Positions 25,846 to 39,228 of a DNA stretch of 64,000 nucleotides are shown here, in pieces (within the stretch, counting starts at the first letter, position 1; the number at the start of each line of letters is the position of its first letter). Location of the stretch: NCBI RefSeq assembly GCF_910591885.1, contig NW_025963548.1:983501-1047500 (forward strand). The letters run 5' to 3'. The position numbers and the translations under genes were made by a program. Below the pieces are notes generated by a model. It was not told the DNA's origin. It ran no database searches and was given only the letters and a program-made list of their open reading frames with translations. Source of the DNA: Bombus terrestris. Its lineage: Eukaryota; Arthropoda; Insecta; Hymenoptera; Apidae.

Positions 25846-26591
25846 TAATTTTGTCAGCGATTTCGGACCACACGTTGCACTGTACTGTCTGGAAATATTA
25901 ATATTTATGTAAAACTATTGATAAACTGTAAACTTTGTCAGTACGCATTTCGATAAGGACTTCCGGCACCTCGGGCTGGTGCGAATATTTCAATGTCCCT
26001 ATGTGCCAACCGTTGGTTTGTGACACACCTTTACGCGTCCCTCGCTCGGTGCGCTCGCTCGAAAACTATGGCCTAACCTAAAACCAATCCCTCTTGCGTT
26101 CGTTATTTGATAAGGAGGCGACTTATTTCAAATTTGCTAACGTGTCGGATCGGCTGTGAGGTTGGACTAGATATATACGAGCGAGCGGAGCGAGCGAGCT
26201 ACGATTACAATTTCCAAGCTATACATATACCTTATATTGCCTTGCATATATTTCCTGTTATTGCCTAATTTTGTCAGCGATATCAGACCACACGTTGCAC
26301 TGTACTATGTGGAAATATTACTATTTATGTAAAACTATTGATAAACTGTAAACTTTGTCAGTACGCAATTCGATAAAGACTTCCGGCACCTCGGGCTGGT
26401 GCGAATATTTCAATGTCCCTATGTGCCAACCGTTGGTTTGTGACACACCTTTACGCGTCCCTTGCTGGCTGCGCTCGAAAGCCATAGCCTAACCTAAAAC
26501 CAATCCCTCTTGCGGTCGTTATTCGATAAGGAGGCGACTTATTTCAAATTTACTAACGGTTCGGATCGGTTGTGAGGTTGGACTAGATTTT

Positions 26592-26680
26592 CACGAGCGC
26601 GCGGAGCGAGCGAGGAACGGTTACAATTTCCAAGCTATACTTATACCTTATATCGGCTTGTATATATTTCCTGTTATTAT
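26592..26680. repeat. Divergent patch in the monomer tail, second
   Basis: The same tail variants as 25796-25845 recur 836 bp later (one dimer period), here with a damaged right arm (GAGCGCGCGG) and GAGGAACGG in place of GAGCTACGG. The counterpart in unit A is ordinary. Confidence 0.9.
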
Positions 26681-27804
26681 CTAATTTTGTCAGCGATTTC
26701 GGACCACACGTTGCACTGTACTGTGTGGAAATATTACTATTTATGTAAAACTATTGATAAACTGTAAACTTTGTCAGTACGCATTTCGATAAAGACTTCC
26801 GGCACCTCGGGCAGGTGCGAATATTTCAATGTCCCTATGTGCCAACCGTTGGATTGTGACACACCTTTACGCGTCCCTCGCTCGGTGCGCTCGCTCGAAA
26901 ACTATGGCCTAACCTAAAACCAATCCCTCTTGCGTTCGTTACTTGATAAGGAGGCGACTTATTTCAAATTTGCTAACGTGTCGGATCGGCTGTGAGGTTG
27001 GACTAGATTTATACGAGCGAGCGGAGCGAGCGAGCTACGATTACAATATCCACGCTATACATATACCTTATATTGCCTTGCATATATTTCCTGTTATTGC
27101 CCAATTTTGTCAGCGATTTCGGACCACACGGTGCACTGTACTATGTGGAAATATTACTATTTATGTAAAACTATTGATAATCTGTAAACTTTGTCAGTAC
27201 GCAATTCGATAAAGACTTCCGGCACCTCGGGCTGGTGCGAATATTTCAATGTCCCTATGTGCCAACCGTTGGTTTGTGACACACCTTTACGCGTCCCTCG
27301 CTCGGTGCGCTCGCTCGAAAACTATGGCCTAACCTAAAACCATTCCCTCTTGCGTTCGTTATTTGATAAGGAGGCGACTTATTTCAAATTTGCTAACGTG
27401 TCGGATCGGCTGTGAGGTTGGACTAGATATATACGAGCGAGCGGAGCGAGCGAGCTACGATTACAATTTCCAAGCTATACATATACCTTATATTGCCTTG
27501 CATATATTTCCTGTTATTGCCTAATTTAGTCAGCGGTACCAGACAACACGTTGCACTGTACTATGTGGAAATATTACTATTTATATGAAACTATTGATGA
27601 AATGTAAACTTTTGTCAGTACGCAATTCGATAAAGACTTCCGGCTCCTCGGGCTGGTGCGAATATTTCAATGTCCCTATGTGCCAAACCGTTGGATTGTG
27701 ACACACATTTACGCGTCCCTCGCTCGCTGCGCTCGCTCGAAAACTATAGCCTAACCTAAAACCAGTCCCTCTTACGTTCGTTATTCTATAAGGAGGCGAC
27801 TTAT

Positions 27805-30800
27805 TTCGAATTTAATAACTGTTCGGATCGGTTGTGAGGTTGGACTAGATTTTTACGAGCGAGCGGAGCGAGCGAGCTACGATTACAATATCCACGCTAT
27901 ACATATACCTTATATTGCCTTGCATATATTTCCTGTTATTGCCTAATTTTGTCAGCGATTTCGGACCACACGTTGCACTGTACTATGTGGAAATATTACT
28001 ATTTATGTAAAACTATTGATAAACTGTAAACTTTGTCAGTACGCAATTCGATAAAGACTTCCGACACCTCGGGCTGGTGCGAATATTTCAATGTCCCTAT
28101 GTGCCAACCGTTGGTTTGTGACACACCTTTAAGCGTCCCTTGCTGGCTGCGCTCGAAAGCCATAGCCTAACCTAAAACCAATCCCTCTTGCGGGCGTTAT
28201 TCGATAAGGAGGCGACTTATTTCAAATTTACTAACGGTTCGGATCGGTTGTGAGGTTGGACTAGATTTTTACGAGCGAGCGGAGCGAGCGAGCTACGATT
28301 ACAATTTCCACGCTATACATATACCTTATATTGCCTTGCATATATTTCCTGTTATTGCCTAATTTTGTCAGCGATATCGGACCACACGTTGCACTGCACT
28401 ATGTGGAAATATTACTATTGATGTAAAACTATTGATAAACTCTAAACTTTCGTCAGTACGCAATTCGATAAAGACTTCCGGCTCCTCGGGCTGGTGCGAA
28501 TATTTCAATGTCCCTATGTGCCAAACCGTTGGTTTGTGACACACCTTTAAGCGTCCCTCGCTGGCTGCGCTCGAAAACTATAGCCTAACCTAAAACCAAT
28601 CCCTCTTGCGGTCGTTATTCGATAAGGAGGCGACTTATTTCAAATTTACTAACTGTTCGGATCGGTTGTGAGGTTGGACTAGATTTTAACGAGCGAGCGG
28701 AGCGAGCGAGCTACGGTTACAATTTCCACGCTATACATATACCTTATATTGCCTTGCATATATTTCCTGTTATTGCCGAATTTTGTCAGCGATTTCGGAC
28801 CACACGTTGCACTGTACTATGTCGAAATATTACTATTTATGTAAAACTATTGATAAACTGTAAACTTTGTCAGTACGCAATTCGATAAAGACTTCCGGCA
28901 CCTCGGGCTGGTGCGAATATTTCAATGTCCCTATGTGTCAACCGTTGGTTTGTGACACACCTTTACGCGCCCCTCGCTCGGTGCGCTCGCTCGAAAACTA
29001 TGGCCTAACCTAAAACCATTCCCTCTTGCGTTCGTTATTTGATAAGGAGGCGACTTATTTCAAATTTGCTAACGTGTCGGATCGGCTGTGAGGTTGGACT
29101 AGATATATACGAGCGAGCGGAGCGAGCGAGCTACGATTACAATTTCCAAGCTATACATATACCTTATATTGCCTTGCATATATTTCCTGTTATTGCCTAA
29201 TTTTGTCAGCGATATCGGACCACACGTTGCACTGTACTATGTGGAAATATTACTATTTATGTAAAACTATTGATAAACTGTAAACTTTGTCAGTACGCAA
29301 TTCGATAAAGACTTCCGGCACCTCGGGCTGGTGCGAATATTTCAATGTCCCTATGTGCCAACCGTTGGTTTGTGACACACCTTTACGCGTCCCTTGCTGG
29401 CTGCGCTCGAAAGCCATAGCCTAACCTAAAACCAATCCCTCTTGCGGTCGTTATTCGATAAGGAGGCGACTTATTTCAAATTTACTAACGGTTCGGATCG
29501 GTTGTGAGGTTGGACTAGATTTTAACGAGCGAGCGGAGCGAGCGAGCTACGGTTACAATTTCCACGCTATACATATCCCTTATATTGCCTTGCATATATT
29601 TCCTGTTATTGCCTAATTTTGTCAGCGATTTCGGACCACACGTTGCACTGTACTGTGTGGAAATATTACTATTTATGTAAAACTATTGATAAACTGTAAA
29701 CTTTGTCAGTACGCATTTCGATAAGGACTTCCGGCACCTCGGGCTGGTGCGAATATTTCAATGTCCCTATGTGCCAACCGTTGGTTTGTGACACACCTTT
29801 ACGCGTCCCTCGCTCGGTGCGCTCGCTCGAAAACTATGGCCTAACCTAAAACCATTCCCTCTTGCGTTCGTTATTTGATAAGGAGGCGACTTATTTCAAA
29901 TTTGCTAACGTGTCGGATCGGCTGTGAGGTTGGACTAGATTTATACGAGCGAGCGGAGCGAGCGAGCTACGATTACAATTTCCAAGCTATACATATACCT
30001 TATATTGCCTTGCATATATTTCCTGTTATTGCCTAATTTTGTCAGCGATATCGGACCACACGTTGCACTGTACTATGTGGAAATATTACTATTTATGTAA
30101 AACTATTGATAAACTGTAAACTTTGTCAGTACGCAATTCGATAAAGACTTCCGGCACCTCGGGCTGGTGCGAATATTTCAATGTCCCTATGTGCCAACCG
30201 TTGGTTTGTGACACACCTTTACGCGTCCCTTGCTGGCTGCGCTCGAAAGCCATAGCCTAACCTAAAACCAATCCCTCTTGCGGTCGTTATTCGATAAGGA
30301 GGCGACTTATTTCAAATTTACTAACGGTTCGGATCGGTTGTGAGGTTGGACTAGATTTTAACGAGCGAGCGGAGCGAGCGAGCTACGGTTACAATTTCCA
30401 CGCTATACATATACCTTATATTGCCTTGCATATATTTCCTGTTATTGCCTAATTTTGTCAGCGATTTCGGACCACACGTTGCACTGTACTGTGTGGAAAT
30501 ATTACTATTTATGTAAAACTATTGATAAACTGTAAACTTTGTCAGTACGCATTTCGATAAAGACTTCCGGCACCTCGGGCTGGTGCGAATATTTCAATGT
30601 CCCTATGTGCCAACCGTTGGATTGTGACACACCTTTACGCGTCCCTCGTTCGGTGCGCTCGCTCGAAAACTATGGCCTAACCTAAAACCAATCCCTCTTG
30701 CGTTCGTTACTTGATAAGGAGGCGACTTATTTCAAATTTGCTAACGTGTCGGATCGGCTGTGAGGTTGGACTAGATTTATACGAGCGAGCGGAGCGAGCG

Positions 30801-31474
30801 AGCTACGATTACAATATCCACACTATACATATACCTTATATTGCCTTGCATATATTTCCTGTTATTGCCCAATTTTGTCAGCGATTTCGGACCACACGGT
30901 GCACTGTACTATGTGGAAATATTACTATTTATGTAAAACTATTGATAATCTGTAAACTTTGTCAGTACGCAATTCGATAAAGACTTCCGGCACCTCGGGC
31001 TGGTGCGAATATTTCAATGTCCCTATGTGCCAACCGTTGGTTTGTGACACACCTTTACGCGTCCCTCGCTCGGTGCGCTCGCTCGAAAACTATGGCCTAA
31101 CCTAAAACCATTCCCTCTTGCGTTCGTTATTTGATAAGGAGGCGACTTATTTCAAATTTGCTAACGTGTCGGATCGGCTGTGAGGTTGGACTAGATATAT
31201 ACGAGCGAGCGGAGCGAGCGAGCTACGATTACAATTTCCAAGCTATACATATACCTTATATTGCCTTGCATATATTTCCTGTTATTGCCTAATTTAGTCA
31301 GCGGTACCAGACAACACGTTGCACTGTACTATGTGGAAATATTACTATTTATATGAAACTATTGATGAAATGTAAACTTTTGTCAGTAGGCAATTCGATA
31401 AAGACTTCCGGCTCCTCGGGCTGGTGCGAATATTTCAATGTCCCTATGTGCCAAACCGTTGGATTGTGACACAC
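27805..31474. repeat. 9-monomer sub-repeat, copy B2
   Basis: Counterpart of 17365-21034. Unlike A2, the period continues past the unit end: monomers at 31286, 31708, 32124 and the head of 32542 follow the same T2, T3, T4, TGCCGAATT order, so a partial third period runs to about 32735. Confidence 0.85.
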
Positions 31475-34344
31475 ATTTACGCGTCCCTCGCTCGCTGCGC
31501 TCGCTCGAAAACTATAGCCTAACCTAAAACCAATCCCTCTTACGTTCGTTATTCTATAAGGAGGCGACTTATTTCAAATTTAATAACTGTTCGGATCGGT
31601 TGTGAGGTTGGACTAGATTTTTACGAGCGAGCGGAGCGAGCGAGCTACGATTACAATATCCACGCTATACACATACCTTATATTGCCTTGCATATATTTC
31701 CTGTTATTGCCTAATTTTGTCAGCGATTTCGGACCACACGTTGCACTGTACTATGTGGAAATATTACTATTTATGTAAAACTATTGATAAACTGTAAACT
31801 TTGTCAGTACGCAATTCGATAAAGACTTCCGGCACCTCGGGCTGGTGCGAATATTTCAATGTCCCTATGTGCCAACCGTTGGTTTGTGACACACCTTTAC
31901 GCGTCCCTTGCTGGCTGCGCTCGAAAGCCATAGCCTAACCTAAAACCAATCCCTCTTGCGGTCATTATTCGACAAGGAGGCGACTTATTTCAAATTTACT
32001 AACGGTTCGGATCGGTTGTGAGGTTGGACTAGATTTTTACGAGCGAGCGGAGCGAGCGAGCTACGATTACAATTTCCACGCTATACATATACCTTATATT
32101 GCCTTGCATATATTTCCTGTTATTGCCTAATTTTGTCAGCGATATCGGACCACACGTTGCACTGCACTATGTGGAAATATTACTATTGATGTAAAACTAT
32201 TGATAAACTCTAAACTTTCGTCAGTACGCAATTCGATAAAGACTTCCGGCTCCTCGGGCTAGTGCGAATATTTCAATGTCCCTATGTGCCAAACCGTTGG
32301 ATTGTGACACACCTTTAAGCGTCCCTCGCTGGCTGCGCTCGAAAACTATAGCCTAACCTAAAACCAATCCCTCTTGCGGTCGTTATTCGATAAGGAGGCG
32401 ACTTATTTCAAATCTACTAACTGTTCGGATCGGTTGTGAGGTTGGACTAGATTTTAACGAGCGAGCGGAGCGAGCGAGCTACGGTTACAATTTCCACGCT
32501 ATACATATACCTTATATTGCCTTGCATATATTTCCTGTTATTGCCGAATTTTGTCAGCGATTTCGGACCACACGTTGCACTGTACTATGTCGAAATATTA
32601 CTATTTATGTAAAACTATTGATAAACTGTAAACTTTGTAAGTACGCAATTCGATAAAGACTTCCGGCACCTCGGGCTGGTGCGAATATTTCAATGTCCCT
32701 ATGTGCCAACCGTTGGTTTGTGACACACCTTTACGCGAACCTCGCTCGCTGCGCTCGCTCGAAAACTATAGTTTAACCTAAAACCAAGCCCTCTTGCGTT
32801 CGTTATTCGATAATGAGGCGACTTATTTCAAATTTGCTAACGAATCGGATCGGTTGTGAGGTTGGACTCGATTTATACGAGCGAGCGGAGCGAGCGAGCT
32901 ACGATTACAATTTCCAAGCTATACATATACCTTATATTGCCTTGCATATATTTCCTGTTATTGCCTAATTTAGTCAGCGATATCAGACAACACGTTGCAC
33001 TGTACTATGTGGAAATATTACTATTTATATGAAACTATTGATGAAATGTAAACTTTTGTCAGTACGCAATTCGATAAAGACTTCCGGCTCCTCGGGCAGG
33101 TGAGAATATTTCAATGTCCCTATGTGCCAAACCGTTGGATTGTGACACACATTTACGCGTCCCTCGCTCGCTGCGCTCGCCCGAAAAGTATAGCCTAACC
33201 TAAAACCAATCCCTCTTACGTTCGTTATTCTATAAGGAGGCGACTTATTTCAAATTTGCCAACGTGTCGGATCGGCTGTGAGGTTGGACTAAATTTATAC
33301 GAGCGAGCGGAGCGAGCGAGCTACGATTACAATTTCCAAGCTATACATATACCTTATATTGCCTTGCATATATTTCCTGCAGTTGCCTAATTTAGTCAGC
33401 GATGTCGGACAACACGTTGCACTGTACTATATTGAAATTTTACTATTTATGTAAAACTATTGGTAAACTGTAAACTTTTGTCAGTACGCAATTCGATAAA
33501 GATTTCCGGCTCCTCGGGCTGGTGCGAATATTTCAATGTCCCTATGTGCCAAACCGTTGGATTGTGACACACATTTACGCGTCCCTCGCTCGCTGCGCTC
33601 GCTCGAAAACTATAGCCTAACCTAAAACCAATCCCTCTTACGTTCGTTATTCTATAAGGAGGCGACTTATTTCAAATTTGCCAACGTGTCGGATCGGCTG
33701 TGAGGTTGGACTAGATTTATACGAGCGAGCGGAGCGAGCGTGCTACGATTACAATTTCCACGATATACATATACCTTATATTGCCTTGCATATATTTCCT
33801 GTTATTGCCTAAATTTGTCAGCGATTTCGGACTGTACGTTGCACTGTACTATGAGGAACGTTTGTCAGTACGCAGTTCGATAGAGACTTCCGGCTCCTCG
33901 GGCTGGTGCGAATATTTCAATGTCCCTATGTGCCAAACCGATGGTTTGTGACACACCTTTAAGCGTCCCTCGCTGGCTGCCCTCGAAAACCATAGCCTAA
34001 CCTAAAACCAATCCCTCTTGCGGTCGTTATTCGATAAGGAGGCGACTTATTTCAAATTTACTAACGGTTCGGACCGGTTGTGAGGTTGGACTAGATTTTT
34101 ACGAGCGAGCGGAGCGAGCGAGCTACGGTTACAATTTCCAAGCTATACATATACCTTATATTGCCTTGCATATATTTCCTGTTATTGCCTAATTTTGTCA
34201 GCGATATCGGACCACACGTTGCACTGCACTATGTGGAAATATTACTATTGATGTAAAACTATTGATAAACTGTAGACTTTCGTCAGTACGCAATTCGATA
34301 AAGACTTCCGGCTCCTCGGGCTGGTGCGAATATTTCAATGTCCC
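31475..34344. repeat. Transition after the 25-monomer units
   Basis: Monomer starts are 31708, 32124, 32542, 32962, 33384, 33806 and 34186. The first three continue the 3,768-bp order. 32542 is a mosaic with TGCCGAATT head and T5 body (GCGAACCTCG, AGTTTAACC, GATAATGAGG, GGACTCG). 32962 resembles copies 3 and 20 (CTCGGGCAGG, GCTCGCCCGAAAA). The last three form cassette 5. Confidence 0.9.
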
Positions 34345-34606
34345 TATGTGCCAACCGTTGGTTTGTGACACACCTTTACGCGTCCCTCGCTCGGTGCGCT
34401 CGCTCGAAAACTATGGCCTAACCTAAAACCATTCCCTCTTGCGTTCGTTATTTGATAAGGAGGCGACTTATTTCAAATTTGCTAACGTGTCGGATCGGCT
34501 GTGAGGTTGGACTAGATATATACGAGCGAGCGGAGCGAGCGAGCTACGACTACAATTTCCAAGCTATACATATACCTTATATTGCCTTGCATATATTTCC
34601 TGTTAT
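33384..34606. repeat. Three-monomer cassette, copy 5 of 5
   Basis: It is 1,223 bp long. The third monomer is a hybrid: a T4 head (GATATCGG, TGTAGACTTTCG) joined to a T1 tail (CCAACCG, GGTGCGCTCG), which accounts for the missing base. Confidence 0.9.
33806..34185. repeat. Short 380-bp monomer, last in the window (copy 82)
   Basis: It has the same structure, with a private change (ATGAGGAACG) and CCGATGG in place of CCGTTGG. No short monomer follows in the remaining 29.8 kb. Confidence 0.95.
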
Positions 34607-37600
34607 TTTCTAATTTAGTCAGCGATATCAGACAACACGTTGCACTGTACTATGTGGAAATATTACTATTTATATGAAACTATTGATGAAATGTAAACTT
34701 TTGTCAGTACGCAATTCGATAAAGACTTCCGGCTCCTCGGGCTGGTTCGAATATTTCAATGTCCCTATGTGCCAAACCGTTGGATTGTGACACACATTTA
34801 CGCGTCCCTCGCTCGCTGCGCTCGCTCGAAAACTATAGCCTAACCTAAAACCAGTCCCTCTTACGTTCGTTATTCTATAAGGAGGCGACTTATTTCGAAT
34901 TTAATAACTGTTCGCATCGGTTGTGAGGTTGGACTAGATTTTTACGAGCGAGCGGAGCGAGCGAGCTACGATTACAATATCCACGCTATACATATACCTT
35001 ATATTGCCTTGCATATATTTCCTGTTATTGCCTAATTTTGTCAGCGATTTCGGACCACACGTTGCACTGTACTATGTGGAAATATTACTATTTATGTAAA
35101 ACTATTGATAAACTGTAAACTTTGTCAGTACGCAATTCGATAAAGACTTCCGGCACCTCGGGCTGGTGCGAATATTTCAATGTCCCTATGTGCCAACCGT
35201 TGGTTTGTGACACACCTTTACGCGTCCCTCGCTCGGTGCGCTCGCTCGAAAACTATGGCCTAACCTAAAACCATTCCCTCTTGCGTTCGTTATTTGATAA
35301 GGAGGCGACTTATTTCAAATTTGCTAACGTGTCGGATCGGCTGTGAGGTTGGACTAGATATATACGAGCGAGCGGAGCGAGCGAGCTACGATTACAATTT
35401 CCAAGCTATACATATACCTTATATTGCCTTGCATATATTTCCTGTTATTGCCTAATTTAGTCAGCGATATCAGACAACACGTTGCACTGCACTGTGTGGA
35501 AATATTACTATTTATATGAAACTATTGATGAAATGTAAACTTTTGTCAGTACGCAATTCGATAAAGACTTCCGGCTCCTCGGGCTGGTGCGAATATTTCA
35601 ATGTCCCTATGTGCCAAACCGTTGGATTGTGACACACATTTACGCGTCCCTCGCTCGCTGCGCTCGCTCAAAAACTACAGCCTAACCTAAAACCAATCCA
35701 TCTTACGTTCATTATTCTATAAGGAGGCGACTTATTTCAAATTTGCTAACGTGTCGAATCGGTTGTGAGGTTGGACTAGATTTATACGAGCGAGCGGAGC
35801 GAGCGAGCTACGATTACAATTTCCAAGCTATACATATACCTTATATTGCCTTGCATATATTTCCTGTTATTGCCTAATTTAGTCAGCGATATCAGACAAC
35901 ACGTTGCACTGCACTGTGTGGAAATATTACTATTTATATGAAACTATTGATGAAATGTAAACTTTTGTCAGAACGCAATTCGATAAAGACTTCCGGCTCC
36001 TCGGGCTGGTGCGAATATTTCAATGTCCCTATCTGCCAAGCCGTTGGTTTGTGACACACCTTTACGCGTCCCTCGCTCGGTGCGCTCGCTCGAAAACTAT
36101 GGCCTAACCTAAAACCATTCCCTCTTGCGTTCGTTATTTGATAAGGAGGCGACTTATTTCAAATTTGCTAACGTGTCGGATCGGCTGTGAGGTTGGACTA
36201 GATATATACGAGCGAGCGGAGCGAGCGAGCTACGATTACAATTTCCAAGCTATACATATACCTTATATTGCCTTGCATATATTTCCTGTTATTGCCTAAT
36301 TTAGTCAGCGGTACCAGACAACACGTTGCACTGTACTATGTGGAAATATTACTATTTATATGAAACTATTGATGAAATGTAAACTTTTGTCAGTACGCAA
36401 TTCGATAAAGACTTCCGGCTCCTCGGGCTGGTGCGAATATTTCAATGTCCCTATGTGCCAAACCGTTGGATTGTGACACACATTTACGCGTCCCTCGCTC
36501 GCTGCGCTCGCTCGAAAACTATAGCCTAACCTAAAACCAGTCCCTCTTACGTTCGTTATTCTATAAGGAGGCGACTTATTTCGAATTTAATAACTGTTCG
36601 GATCGGTTGTGAGGTTGGACTAGATTTTTACGAGCGAGCGGAGCGAGCGAGCTACGATTACAATATCCACGCTATACACATACCTTATATTGCCTTGCAT
36701 ATATTTCCTGTTATTGCCTAATTTTGTCAGCGATTTCGGACCACACGTTGCACTGTACTATGTGGAAATATTACTATTTATGTAAAACTATTGATAAACT
36801 GTAAACTTTGTCAGTACGCAATTCGGTAAAGACTTCCGGCACCTCGGGCTGGTGCGAATATTTCAATGTCCCTATGTGCCAACCGTTGGTTTGTGACACA
36901 CCTTTACGCGTCCCTTGCTGGCTGCGCTCGAAAGCCATAGCCTAACCTAAAACCAATCCCTCTTGCGGTCGTTATTCGATAAGGAGGCGACTTATTTCAA
37001 ATTTACTAACGGTTCGGATCGGTTGTGAGGTTGGACTAGATTTTTACGAGCGAGCGGAGCGAGCGAGCTACGATTACAATTTCCACGCTATACATATACC
37101 TTATATTGCCTTGCATATATTTCCTGTTATTGCCTAATTTTGTCAGCGATATCGGACCACACGTTGCACTGCACTATGTGGAAATATTACTATTGATGTA
37201 AAACTATTGATAAACTCTAAACTTTCGTCAGTACGCAATTCGATAAAGACTTCCGGCTCCTCGGACTAGTGCGAATATTTCAATGTCCCTATGTGCCAAA
37301 CCGTTGGATTGTGACACACCTTTAAGCGTCCCTCGCTGGCTGCGCTCGAAAACTATAGCCTAACCTAAAACCAATCCCTCTTGCGGTCGTTATTCGATAA
37401 GGAGGCGACTTATTTCAAATTTACTAACTGTTCGGATCGGTTGTGAGGTTGGACTAGATTTTAACGAGCGAGCGGAGCGAGCGAGCTACGGTTACAACTT
37501 CCACGCTATACATATACCTTATATTGCCTTGCATATATTTCCTGTTATTGCCGAATTTTGTCAGCGATTTCGGACCACACGTTGCACTGTACTATGTCGA

Positions 37601-38544
37601 AATATTACTATTTATGTAAAACTATTGATAAACTGTAAACTTTGTCAGTACGCAATTCGATAAAGACTTCCGGCACCTCGGGCTGTTGCGAATATTTCAA
37701 TGTCCCTATGTGCCAACCGTTGGTTTGTGACACACCTTTACGCGTCCCTTGCTGGCTGCGCTCGAAAGCCATAGCCTAACCTAAAAACAATCCCTCTTGC
37801 GGTCGTTATTCGAAAAGGAGGCGACTTATTTCAAATTTACTAACGGTTCGGATCGGTTGTGAGGTTGGACTAGATTTTAACGAGCGAGCGGAGCGAGCGA
37901 GCTACGGTTACAATTTCCACGCTATACATATACCTTATATTGCCTTGCATATATTTCCTGTTATTGCCTAATTTTGTCAGCGATTTCGGACCACACGTTG
38001 CACTGTACTGTGTGGAAATATTACTATTTATATGAAACTATTGATGAAATGTAAACTTTTGTCAGTACGCAATTCGATAAAGACTTCCGGCTCCTCGGGC
38101 TGGTGCGAATATTTCAATGTCCCTATGTGCCAAACCGTTGGATTGTGACACACATTTACGCGTCCCTCGCCCGCTGCCCTCGCTCGAAAACTATAGCCTA
38201 ACCTAAAACCAGTCCCTCTTACGTTCGTTATTCTATAAGGAGGCGACTTATTTCGAATTTAATAACTGTTCGGATCGGTTGTGAGGTTGGACTAGATTTT
38301 TACGAGCGAGCGGAGCGAGCGAGCTACGATTACAATATCCACGCTATACATATACCTTATATTGCCTTGCATATATTTCCTGTTATTGCCTAATTTTGTC
38401 AGCGATTTCGGACCACACGTTGCACTGTACTATGTCGAAATATTACTATTTATGTAAAACTATTGATAAACTGTAAACTTTGTCAGTACGCAATTCGATA
38501 AAGACTTCCGGCACCTCGGGCTGGTGCGAATATTTCAATGTCCC
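34345..38544. repeat. 10-monomer higher-order unit (4,200 bp), full copy
   Basis: Monomer starts are 34607, 35029, 35449, 35871, 36293, 36715, 37131, 37549, 37965 and 38387. It matches the next unit at offsets of 4,200, then 3,778, then 3,360 bp. Markers: GGGCTGGTTCG (34740 and 38940), TTCGCATCGG (34911 and 39111), AAAACTACAGCC (about 35671 and 39871) and CGAAAAGGAGG (37811 and 41171). The 34607 monomer opens TTCTAATTT in place of TGCCTAATTT. Confidence 0.88.
35029..36292. repeat. Ordered three-monomer module, copy 4 of 5
   Basis: Same order. The second monomer has AAAACTACAGCC, shared only with the copy at 39649 in this module family. The third has GTCAGAACG. Confidence 0.85.
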
Positions 38545-39228
38545 TATGTGCCAACCGTTGGTTTGTGACACACCTTTACGCGTCCCTCGCTCGGTGCGCT
38601 CGCTCGAAAACTATGGCCTAACCTAAAACCATTCCCTCTTGCGTTCGTTATTTGATAAGGAGGCGACTTATTTCAAATTTGCTAACGTGTCGGATCGGCT
38701 GTGAGGTTGGACTAGATATATACGAGCGAGCGGAGCGAGCGAGCTACGATTACAATTTCCAAGCTATACATATACCTTATATTGCCTTGCATATATTTCC
38801 TGTTATTGCCTAATTTAGTCAGCGATATCAGACAACACGTTGCACTGTACTATGTGGAAATATTACTATTTATATGAAACTATTGATGAAATGTAAACTT
38901 TTGTCAGTACGCAATTCGATAAAGACTTCCGTCTCCTCGGGCTGGTTCGAATATTTCAATGTCCCTATGTGCCAAACCGTTGGATTGTGACACACATTTA
39001 CGCGTCCCTCGCTCGCTGCGCTCGCTCGAAAACTATAGCCTAACCTAAAACCAGTCCCTCTTACGTTCGTTATTCTATAAGGAGGCGACTTATTTCGAAT
39101 TTAATAACTGTTCGCATCGGTTGTGAGGTTGGACTAGATTTTTACGAGCGAGCGGAGCGAGCGAGCTACGATTACAATATCCACGCTATACATATACCTT
39201 ATATTGCCTTGCATATATTTCCTGTTAT

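Larger units (their letters stand above)
24037..27804. repeat. 9-monomer sub-repeat, copy B1
   Basis: Counterpart of 13597-17364 in unit B. It carries the two divergent tail patches near 25.8 and 26.6 kb, which are absent from the other copies. Confidence 0.88.
21035..31474. repeat. 25-monomer higher-order unit, copy B (10,440 bp)
   Basis: Tandem copy of unit A. Monomer starts are those of A plus 10,440 (21264 through 31286). Differences from A are scattered and partly clustered: the short monomer (22106), TTACGCG against TTAAGCG near 13924/24364, GTCGAAATAT against GTGGAAATAT near 14615/25055, and two divergent patches at 25796-25845 and 26592-26680 that A lacks. The clustering suggests conversion as well as point mutation after duplication. 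Confidence 0.93.

Noticed and set aside
10595..31474. Assembly artefact as the sole explanation for the 10,440-bp duplication
   Set aside because: The two units differ at scattered sites and in two divergent patches, so they are not a copied contig segment; a collapse or misjoin elsewhere cannot be excluded without reads.
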